This document shows positions 1 through 4,866 of a stretch of DNA of 5,005 nt, piece by piece (positions within the stretch are counted from its first letter, which is position 1; every line of letters starts with the position of its first letter). The position numbers and the translations under genes are program-made. This stretch comes from an uncultured Panacagrimonas sp. (lineage in GTDB: Bacteria; Pseudomonadota; Gammaproteobacteria; Nevskiales; Nevskiaceae), in contig CAMLNE010000302.1 of assembly GCA_946481265.1 (NCBI GenBank), positions 1 to 5,005 on the forward strand, written 5' to 3'. The notes beneath the pieces were generated by a model. It made no database searches. It was given only the letters and a program-made list of their open reading frames with translations, and had not been told where the DNA came from.

Positions 1-3000
1 GCGACCGTGCTGCCGCCGCCGAGCCCGGCCGCCAGGCCGGCGCCCAGATTGCTGGAACGGGTGTCGAGCAGGTCGATGTCCGTTTCAGCGCCGCCCAGCC
101 GCGTGTCCAGTCCGGCGATGTCGGCCGTGTGCTGGGCGATGCCGGCGGTGTTGGTGGCGATGTCGGTCTGGTTGACGGTGACGCGACCATCGAGCGTGTC
201 GATGTCGCCCTCCGCCGTGCCCAGGCGCGTATCGAGTCCATCGATATCGGCGGTGTGCTGGGCGATGCCAGCCTCGGCCGTATCCAGGCGACCGTCGATC
301 GCGCCGACATCGGTGACGACGTTCGCGATGGCCGTCGTGTTGGCGGTTATCTGCGTCGTGTGCGTCGCGAGCGTGCCCTCGGTCGCATCCATGCGGCCAT
401 CCAGCACGCCGACCGCCGCGGCGTTCGCGGCGACGCCCGCCTCCGCCGTGCCCAGGCGCGTGTCGAGCCCCGCAATGGCCGTCGTATTGCCGGCAATCTG
501 GCCCGCGTGTGCCGCAATCGTGGACTCGGCGGTATCCAGCCGCCCATCCAGCGCACCGACCGCCGCGGCGTTGGTGGCAACGCCCGCTTCCGCCGTGTCC
601 AGGCGCGTGTCGAGCCCCGCAATGGCCGTCGCATGGCCGGCAATCTGCCCCGTGTGGGTCGCGATCGTGGACTCGGCGGCATCCAGCCGTCCATCCAGCA
701 CGCCGACCGCCGCGGCGTTCGTGGCAACGCCGGTTTCCGCCGAGCCCAGACGCGTGTCGAGTCCTGCGATCGCGTTGGTGTTGGCGGCCACATTCTGGTT
801 GGTGGCGAACAACTGCGAGCCGTTCACCGCATCGGTGCTGGCGGAACTCAGCGTGCCCTCGTCCACATTCACGATGCGGCGCTGGTTGCCCGAAGAACCC
901 ACCGATACCGTGTTGGCCACGTCCGCGACAGAGCCCTGGCCCAAGGCCACGCTGTTGGCGGCCGTCGCAGACGCGTCCGTGCCCAACGCGACGGCATCCG
1001 TACCGGCCGCGGCGACGCCGGCATTGCGACCGATGGCAATGCCGTTGGTCGCACCGGCCTCCACCATCGCGCCCCCGGAGATGCCTTCCGAGGTCGCGCC
1101 GCTGCCGATCGCCAGCGAGTGGTCGGCCAACGCGGCGCTGCCGCCGCCAATCGCGTTGCTCCCCATGCCGACGGCCATGTTGCCAAGGCCGATGGCGGTG
1201 CTGCCGTCCGCACCGGCGACATTGCCCCCGCCCATCGCAAAGCTCGCCTCGCCGGTGGCGGCGTTCGACGTGCCGAGCGCGGCCGAGAACTTTCCGGAAG
1301 CGATGTTGTTCGAGCCGACGGCGCTGCTGTTCTCGCCCCCGGCGCCATTCTCGTAACCGAAGGCCGTGCTGCTGATGCCCACGGCGTGGTTCTGATGACC
1401 TACTGCACTGCTGTCCACGCCATCAGCCGCGTTGTTGAAGCCGATGGCGCTGCTGTCTTCCTCGTTGGCGACGTTGCGGACGCCGATCGCGCTCGAATCG
1501 TTGACGTAGGCTTCGTTCTGGTTTCCGACCGCGACCGAGTTTTCGCCTTGGGCGTTGTTGCCGTAGCCGAAGACGCTGCTGTACTCCCCGGCCGCGCCGT
1601 TCAGCACGCCGAATGCGCTGCTGGAGTCGCCGGTGGCCGCGTTGTCGAAGCCCACCGCGCTGCTGGCACCGCCGCTTGCAAGATTGTCGCGGCCGACCGC
1701 GCTGCTGTCGACGGCGCTCGAGATATTGCGGTTGCCTACGGCGGTACTGGCTACGCCGGAGGCGGTGTTCAAGTGACCGAGCGCAATGGCGTAGTTCTGG
1801 CTGGCGGTGTTGTCGTGGCCGACTGCCGTACTGCGCGCGCCGCTGGCCAGATTGGAGAAACCAACGGCCGTGCTGGCGATGCCGGTGGCGTCGTTCCCGC
1901 TTCCGAGCGCGGTGGCGTCGACGATGGTCGCGTCGCCCGTAACGCCGGCGTTGTTGCTGGAACCGAAGCTGCTTGTGCGTGCACCGAAACTGCGATTATT
2001 GGTGCCTACGGTGGTCGAGTTTGCACTCACGGCCCAGCTGCCTGTACCGAAAGCCTGGGAGTTCTCGCCCTGTGCGCGCGACTCGTGACCCATCGCCGTG
2101 CTGCGCACGCCGGACGCGAGGTTGCTGACACCGACCGCGGTGCTGCGCTCGGCAGTCGCCTGGTTGCTGGCACCGAAGGCGTTGCTGAATTGCGCTGAGG
2201 CCTGATTGTCGGACCCGAAGGCGCTGCTTTGGGCACCGCTCGCAGTGTTGGTATCTCCCACGGCGCTGCTGCCCGGGCCGCTGGCGATATTGCTGAGGCC
2301 GACCGCCGTGGTGCGCATCCCGCTCGCCTGGTTGCTGGCGCCAAAGGTATTGCTGAATTGCGCAGAACTCCGATTGTCGAATCCGAAGGCGTTGCTTTGG
2401 ATGCCAGTCGCAACGTTGGCGCGGCCCACGGCACTGCTCTCGGCGACGCTCGCGGTGTTGCTGCTGCCGACCGCCGTACTGGAAACGCCGGCGGCGGTGT
2501 TGGCGGAACCGACAGCGGACGCCGCGTCACTCGATGCCCTGTTGGTATCGCCCACGGCGCTGCTGTTGAGACCATCGGCGATATTGCTGATGCCGACTGC
2601 GGTGCTTCCCTCGGCCGTGGCCTGGTTGCTGGCACCCAGCGCGCTGCTGAATTGGCTGTCGGCGAGATTGTCGTAACCCACCGCCGTGCTGAACTCGCCG
2701 GACGCGACGTTGCCGAAACCGACCGCGCTGGCATCGGTGTTGGAGGCGTTATTGCCAAAACCGACCGCGCTGGCATTGGTGTTGGCGGCGCTATTGCTGT
2801 TGCCGACCGCCGTGCCACCGGCACCGCTCGCCGAATTGAAGTGACCGCAGGCCAGGGAGTTGACGCCGCTGCCGCTGCTGCTGCCGGGACCGACACTGAT
2901 CAGCTCACAGGTGCTGCCGCGAAGATCGGGCGCGAAGCTCAGGACAATGGCAGCGGACACCAGATTGCGAACGAAGATCGCGCGGGGGCGACGGCGGTGG

Positions 3001-3014
3001 GTACGAGCGTTCAT
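1..3014 (-). CDS. Trimeric autotransporter adhesin (YadA/Hia-like), N-terminal 1004 residues, 3' end outside window
   Basis: The reverse strand reads without a stop from ATG at 3014 to the window edge. A Shine-Dalgarno GGAG (3022-3025) lies 7 nt before this ATG, which decides the start. Seen in the protein: a basic n-region and hydrophobic core (1 to about 35); a head of motifs of the type S/T-A-V/F/I-G-x-x-N-x-A (54-706); a neck carrying RRIVNV and STDAVNGSQL (703-738); and a stalk rich in Ala, Thr, Asp and Ile with LDTRL/LDGRL heptads (739-990). Known of the family: these match the YadA head (PF05658) and stalk/neck (PF05662) families; the head coils form a trimeric left-handed beta-roll, and a C-terminal YadA anchor (PF03895) inserts in the outer membrane. 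That anchor is not in view; codons for LGAGLAAGLGGGSTV are the last ones seen. Role inferred: surface attachment, autoaggregation or biofilm. Ligand unknown. It is transcribed away from the gene at 3583. Confidence 0.96.
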   Translation of the reverse strand, partial: MNARTHRRRPRAIFVRNLVSAAIVLSFAPDLRGSTCELISVGPGSSSGSGVNSLACGHFNSASGAGGTAVGNSNSAANTNASAVGFGNNASNTDASAVGFGNVASGEFSTAVGYDNLADSQFSSALGASNQATAEGSTAVGISNIADGLNSSAVGDTNRASSDAASAVGSANTAAGVSSTAVGSSNTASVAESSAVGRANVATGIQSNAFGFDNRSSAQFSNTFGASNQASGMRTTAVGLSNIASGPGSSAVGDTNTASGAQSSAFGSDNQASAQFSNAFGASNQATAERSTAVGVSNLASGVRSTAMGHESRAQGENSQAFGTGSWAVSANSTTVGTNNRSFGARTSSFGSSNNAGVTGDATIVDATALGSGNDATGIASTAVGFSNLASGARSTAVGHDNTASQNYAIALGHLNTASGVASTAVGNRNISSAVDSSAVGRDNLASGGASSAVGFDNAATGDSSSAFGVLNGAAGEYSSVFGYGNNAQGENSVAVGNQNEAYVNDSSAIGVRNVANEEDSSAIGFNNAADGVDSSAVGHQNHAVGISSTAFGYENGAGGENSSAVGSNNIASGKFSAALGTSNAATGEASFAMGGGNVAGADGSTAIGLGNMAVGMGSNAIGGGSAALADHSLAIGSGATSEGISGGAMVEAGATNGIAIGRNAGVAAAGTDAVALGTDASATAANSVALGQGSVADVANTVSVGSSGNQRRIVNVDEGTLSSASTDAVNGSQLFATNQNVAANTNAIAGLDTRLGSAETGVATNAAAVGVLDGRLDAAESTIATHTGQIAGHATAIAGLDTRLDTAEAGVATNAAAVGALDGRLDTAESTIAAHAGQIAGNTTAIAGLDTRLGTAEAGVAANAAAVGVLDGRMDATEGTLATHTTQITANTTAIANVVTDVGAIDGRLDTAEAGIAQHTADIDGLDTRLGTAEGDIDTLDGRVTVNQTDIATNTAGIAQHTADIAGLDTRLGGAETDIDLLDTRSSNLGAGLAAGLGGGSTV
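57..272 (-). repeat. About 1.7 copies of a 126-bp (42-residue) stalk repeat
   Basis: Residues 915-956 and 957-986 both begin AGIAQHTADI and continue GLDTRLG-AE-DID-LD. The DNA word gtgctgggcgat recurs 126 bp apart (129 and 255). The unit is six heptads, so it differs in period from the 49-residue units nearer the neck but still keeps the heptad phase. Confidence 0.85.
333..773 (-). repeat. Three tandem 147-bp (49-residue) stalk repeats
   Basis: Residues 748-796, 797-845 and 846-894 are three consecutive 49-residue units, each starting AIAGLDTRL with an internal LDGR 21 residues later. Units 1 and 2 share 40 of 49 residues, units 2 and 3 share 36 of 49. The DNA word tgtcgagccc is exactly 147 bp apart at 461 and 608; tgtcgagtcc follows 147 bp on at 755. 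Forty-nine residues is seven heptads, so the coiled-coil register is kept when a unit is gained or lost. Confidence 0.9.
801..896 (-). other. Neck domain of the adhesin
   Basis: Residues 707-738 follow the last head motif (VSVG, ending at 706) and include NQRRIVNVDEGTL and STDAVNGSQLF. R-x-I-x-N-V followed by T-D-A-V-N-x-S-Q-L is the classic neck signature of trimeric autotransporters. The neck is the adaptor that pins the three wide head chains onto the narrower coiled coil and staples the trimer. Confidence 0.93.
897..2855 (-). repeat. Adhesin head: about 46 YadA-type motifs, mostly 14-residue (42-bp) repeats
   Basis: This covers residues 54-706. The motif glycine recurs exactly every 14 residues from G57 to G351 (22 motifs). 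One 20-residue step follows, then every 14 again from G371 to G637 (20 motifs). Four looser motifs (G662, G678, G692, G706) lead into the neck. The consensus is S/T-A-V/F/I/L-G-x-x-N-x-A-S/T, with the Asn at +3 nearly invariant. In YadA each 14-residue unit is one coil of a left-handed beta-roll, so by inference this head is a long continuous rod, several times more coils than the YadA head. Confidence 0.93.
2716..2798 (-). repeat. Two adjacent near-identical 42-bp head repeats
   Basis: Bases 2716-2756 and 2758-2798 lie 42 bp apart and match at 37 of 41 positions. Both encode an ASAVGFGN-type coil (around residues 73-99). Most other neighbouring coils differ much more at DNA level, so this pair looks like a recent single-coil duplication. 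Confidence 0.8.
2910..3014 (-). other. Signal peptide region of the adhesin
   Basis: Residues 1-17 (MNARTHRRRPRAIFVRN) are strongly basic and 18-28 (LVSAAIVLSFA) form a short hydrophobic core, followed by PDLRGSTC. This is an ordinary Sec-type n/h layout. It lacks the long extended signal peptide region (ESPR) found in many large autotransporters. The cleavage site is unclear: there is no clean A-x-A, A28 is followed by proline, and the residues before C36 (GST) do not make a lipobox. Confidence 0.7.
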
Positions 3015-3021
3015 GGACAGA

Positions 3022-3025
3022 CTCC
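3022..3025 (-). promoter_or_regulatory. Ribosome binding site of the adhesin
   Basis: GGAG on the minus strand with a 7-nt spacer to the ATG at 3014. It is the only good Shine-Dalgarno near the N-terminus and supports this start over in-frame extension upstream, which is open but has no signal-peptide character. Confidence 0.7.
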
Positions 3026-3318
3026 GATAACGGACGGTTGGGCGCAGGGTGGTTCCGCCGCCTTGGGGCGAAACACGTCGATGGCCGGTCCGTCGCCGCC
3101 TGGGTCCTGCGCAGCGTCGGATGCGGTCGCCCGGGTTCCGGATTCACCGTCAGGATCGACATTCATCCGGGCCGCGAGCGGTATGGATTTGGCCCGATTG
3201 CGGCGCGCGTCAACATCGGTGAGTGGTGCTAGTCCCTTTGGAGGATGCCGTTACCGCGCGCGCCGGGGGCGACACCGCCAGCAGCGCGGCGCACGCCCGG
3301 GCAGGACGCTGGCGCTTT

Positions 3319-3337
3319 GTGCGAAGCGGCATCGCAC
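3319..3337. repeat. Perfect inverted repeat, 6-bp stem
   Basis: GTGCGA, 7-nt loop AGCGGCA, TCGCAC. A CTTTTT run begins nine nt after the stem on the plus strand (3346-3351), which is too far for a normal intrinsic terminator. Part of the loop and arm recurs at 3515-3528 without the pairing. Confidence 0.35.
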
Positions 3338-3355
3338 CCATACGGCTTTTTCCCT

Positions 3356-3369
3356 GATCCGTCCGGATC
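3356..3369. repeat. Palindrome GATCCG-TC-CGGATC
   Basis: Perfect 6-bp arms with two central bases. It is too tight for a good RNA hairpin but has the size and symmetry of a dimeric regulator site. It lies midway between the two divergent genes. Any operator role is inference. Confidence 0.3.
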
Positions 3370-3472
3370 GGACTGTCGGCGCGACCGCGACATCACCGGT
3401 TCGTGCAAGGCAAGGCCGGGCTCATGTCGTGCCCGCGGGGCGACCGGGCAGACGGGAAACGCGGCATTGGCC

Positions 3473-3490
3473 CGGAGCGCTTTTGCTCCG
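3473..3490. repeat. Inverted repeat CGGAGC-GCTTTT-GCTCCG
   Basis: Six-bp stem with a six-nt loop, about 95 bp before the gene at 3583. No T-run follows on either strand, so it is not a standard intrinsic terminator. Confidence 0.35.
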
Positions 3491-3582
3491 CCGGCAGACC
3501 ACAGGGATATCTGCGCGAAGCGGTATCGGGCGTTGTCGCGTTGACGTTTCCCTAGAAGTCGCTGACGCTCGCAAAAACCCCA

Positions 3583-4287
3583 ATGGCCATGCCCATGTCG
3601 TCTTCGCTGACATCCGATGAAGTGCTGGCTGTCGTGCTGCGCAGCCCCTGCCTCGCGAAACTCGCCGGGCAGGATACCGCCGACGCGGTGCTTGACCTGA
3701 CAGCAGCCAATCCGGCCATCAACATCGACGACTTGGTCAGCGAGTTACCGGACCTTCAGGATCTTCCAGACTCCATCGTTGATGACGAGTACCTGTCCCT
3801 GCGCCTGATCTCCGACGATGAGGGCGGATCTGAATGCGGACCCTGGGAGAGCGATGTCTACGGCTTCGCCGGCATCTGGGTTGCCTTCGCCGCGGACCAT
3901 GAGAAGGAACGGTTTCTTGAATACGACGACGCGGTCGATGTCGCGTACGACCGGGCCCATGACGTGATCGTCGAAGAGCGCAGCATTCCTGTCCAGGACT
4001 TCCAGCGTCGACACCATGAGGAGCCGCTTCGGCTCCGCGGTTCGGCGAGCCCTGCGTCGATGCCCGCTACCGCTGAAGTGCTTGCGCCCCCGAAGCAGCG
4101 GACAACTTCCCCTGACGGGCGTGACGAGTCGGCAAAGCATGTTGCCGAGGCCGAGGAACGCCTGTTCGCAAAGTTGCGCGTCTCCGGGCATACGGTCATG
4201 GACGAGGAACCGTCGGATACGACCCCATTCGTGGCGACCTTTCCCCCGCGGCGTCGTTCAGTCCCGAAGTCACCCAAGACCAAATAG
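3583..4287 (+). CDS. Uncharacterised acidic 234-residue protein
   Basis: I do not recognise this protein. It starts at the first ATG after an in-frame TAG at 3553-3555. ATGs at residues 3 and 5 (3589, 3595) are equally possible, because none of the three has a clear Shine-Dalgarno. Codon choice is GC-rich at third positions over much of the length, which supports real coding. Seen: no signal peptide or membrane segment; a Leu/Ala-rich helical N-terminus (10-40); a very acidic stretch (about 49-91, with PDLQDLPDSIVDDEYL); a Trp-containing core (88-130, GFAGIWVAFAADHEKERFLE) followed by acidic and His residues; a low-complexity Pro/Ser/Ala linker (150-185); a short helix AEAEERLFAKLRV (188-200); and a basic tail PPRRRSVPKSPKTK (221-234). 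It looks cytoplasmic. It is divergent from the adhesin, with no shown functional tie. It could be lineage-specific or horizontally acquired. Confidence 0.72.
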   Translation: MAMPMSSSLTSDEVLAVVLRSPCLAKLAGQDTADAVLDLTAANPAINIDDLVSELPDLQDLPDSIVDDEYLSLRLISDDEGGSECGPWESDVYGFAGIWVAFAADHEKERFLEYDDAVDVAYDRAHDVIVEERSIPVQDFQRRHHEEPLRLRGSASPASMPATAEVLAPPKQRTTSPDGRDESAKHVAEAEERLFAKLRVSGHTVMDEEPSDTTPFVATFPPRRRSVPKSPKTK

Positions 4288-4324
4288 CGGTTGATCAGGC
4301 TGTTCGTTCAAGGTGGCGGCCTGC

Positions 4325-4347
4325 GCAGATCGCATTGCGCGATCTGC
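4325..4347. repeat. Perfect 9-bp hairpin GCAGATCGC / GCGATCTGC
   Basis: Nine-bp perfect arms around a 5-nt loop (ATTGC), 37 nt after the stop of the plus-strand gene. The position fits a 3'-end stabiliser or terminator stem, but no U-tract follows on either strand. A palindromic repeat or a Rho-assisted end is an alternative. Confidence 0.5.
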
Positions 4348-4390
4348 ACCCACATTCCGGGAGAGATGCCTTCACACCGGAAACGCTTTT

Positions 4391-4431
4391 CCCCTTGAAC
4401 GCTGGAAACGCCATCGATCACGTTGAAGGGG
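4391..4431. repeat. 11-bp inverted repeat CCCCTTGAACG / CGTTGAAGGGG
   Basis: The arms 4391-4401 and 4421-4431 pair at 10 of 11 positions (one G-G mismatch) around a 19-nt loop. This is stronger than expected by chance in a stretch this size. It could be a small structured RNA element, a regulator site or a decayed mobile-element end. The function is unknown. Confidence 0.45.
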
Positions 4432-4550
4432 CAATGCCAGGAGGCGTACGACCAATCAGCCGGTATCGAGGGACCCGTGGGGCCCGAGGCCGGTGCATAT
4501 GAACCGGGACGCCCGCAAGCATTTCATGGCGTGGCGCGGTTCATCGCTCG

Positions 4551-4575
4551 CGCCTTTTCAATAAACGAAGAGGCG
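4551..4575 (+). repeat. Hairpin CGCCTTTTC / GAAGAGGCG
   Basis: Nine pairs (one a G-U wobble that works only in plus-strand RNA) around the loop AATAAAC. No T-tract follows. The strand-dependent pairing hints at a plus-strand transcript, but only weakly. Confidence 0.3.
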
Positions 4576-4693
4576 AATAAGGCGGGGCGCTAGCGGCGGA
4601 ATTCGTTTCCTGGCTGTTTTCGAGGGCGAGTGGATGCAAGGCGAGCGCGGCCGTGGCCCGCAGATCTGGGAAGCCTTTGAGGAACGGCATCGA

Positions 4694-4726
4694 CAAAAAA
4701 ATAAAGCCCCTGGAAAACAGGGGCTT
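4694..4726 (-). terminator. Rho-independent terminator of the tRNA-Ser gene
   Basis: On the minus strand, AAGCCCCTG, 5-nt loop TTTTC, CAGGGGCTT form a perfect 9-bp GC-rich stem, followed at once by TATTTTTTT. It begins 11 nt after the CCA end of the tRNA, as expected for a monocistronic tRNA. Confidence 0.95.
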
Positions 4727-4737
4727 GATTCTGCAAT

Positions 4738-4829
4738 TGGCGGAGAGAGCGGGATTCGAACCCGCGATACGGTTTGACCCGTATACACGCTTTCCAGGCG
4801 TGCTCCTTAAACCACTCGGACATCTCTCC
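4738..4829 (-). tRNA. tRNA-Ser, anticodon GGA, CCA encoded
   Basis: A complete class II cloverleaf. The acceptor stem GGAGAGA/TCTCTCC is perfect. The D arm is TCC...GGA with GAGTGGTTTAA in the loop. The anticodon stem CACGC/GCGTG encloses CTGGAAA, with anticodon GGA at 4793-4795, which decodes UCC and UCU. A long variable arm (ATACGG/CCGTAT) is the serine hallmark. The T arm is GCGGG-TTCGAAT-CCCGC, then the discriminator G and a genomic CCA (4738-4740). All stems pair fully, so it should be functional. It lies 33 nt after the upstream gene's stop and has its own terminator. I see no second copy of its 3' end in the window that would mark an integrated element. Confidence 0.98.
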
Positions 4830-4841
4830 TTCTTGAAACGG

Positions 4842-4847
4842 ATTGTG
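4842..4847 (-). promoter_or_regulatory. Possible -10 box for tRNA-Ser
   Basis: CACAAT on the minus strand ends 12 nt before the tRNA 5' end, which would place transcription start a few bases ahead of the mature tRNA. No good -35 (TTGACA-like) lies 16-18 bp upstream, within the end of the preceding gene, so this stays tentative. Co-transcription with the upstream gene and processing is the alternative. Confidence 0.25.
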
Positions 4848-4849
4848 CC

Positions 4850-4866
4850 CTGATCGCGGGGATCAG
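4850..4866. repeat. Inverted repeat CTGATC-GCGGG-GATCAG at the end of the upstream gene
   Basis: Six-bp perfect arms with a 5-nt loop. The right arm contains the TGA stop of the upstream gene (4863-4865). No T-tract follows on the minus strand, so it is at most a weak or Rho-assisted end. Confidence 0.35.

Larger units (their letters stand above)
3015..3582. other. Non-coding region between divergent genes (568 bp)
   Basis: This separates the adhesin start (3014) from the plus-strand gene at 3583. The frames open here have low-quality, unbiased protein sequence and no good ribosome binding site, so I call no gene. TTGACG boxes resembling -35 elements occur on the minus strand at 3208-3213 (facing the adhesin) and on the plus strand at 3541-3546 (facing the 3583 gene), but neither has a recognisable -10 at 16-18 bp. 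Small inverted repeats lie at 3319-3337, 3356-3369 and 3473-3490. A near-identical 14-mer (gcgaagcgg, c or t, atcg) occurs at 3321-3334 and 3515-3528. Confidence 0.6.
4288..4693. other. Gene-free stretch between the 234-residue gene and the tRNA terminator
   Basis: I see no convincing gene in these 406 bp on either strand. The short frames lack ribosome binding sites, and several are read through the tRNA. The region holds three inverted repeats (4325-4347, 4391-4431, 4551-4575) and no T-tract typical of an intrinsic terminator for the plus-strand gene. The word ggaaacgc occurs twice beside the middle repeat. Confidence 0.6.

Noticed and set aside
129..2198. A 689-codon open frame on the plus strand, and other long plus-strand frames such as 7-1356 and 2229-3620.
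   Set aside because: They are antisense to the adhesin or run over its start. Their Arg/Gly/Val/Ala-rich products simply mirror the 42-bp head repeats in GC-rich DNA and match no plausible fold; the minus-strand frame has clear domains.
897..2855. Regular short repeats that could suggest a CRISPR array.
   Set aside because: The repeats are contiguous 42-bp protein-coding units with no unique spacers, and they are explained by the YadA head motif.
2975..3014. Arg-rich n-region as a Tat twin-arginine signal.
   Set aside because: The RRRPRAIF stretch lacks the S/T-R-R-x-F-L-K pattern and a Tat-length region, and this family is Sec-exported.
3245..3544. A 99-codon plus-strand frame in the intergenic region.
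   Set aside because: GGAGG abuts the ATG with no spacer, codon use is unbiased, and the Arg/Pro/Ala-rich product resembles no protein.
4360..4368. GGAGAGATG on the plus strand, matching the first nine bases of tRNA-Ser, as a possible attachment-site remnant.
   Set aside because: Only nine bases long, from the 5' rather than the 3' end of the tRNA, in opposite orientation, and with no integrase in view.
4499..4564. A 21-residue plus-strand frame (MNRDARKHFMAWRGSSLAPFQ, split as MNRDARKHF and MAWRGSSLAPFQ by two ATGs).
   Set aside because: No Shine-Dalgarno and very short; it overlaps a hairpin. There is not enough to call a gene.
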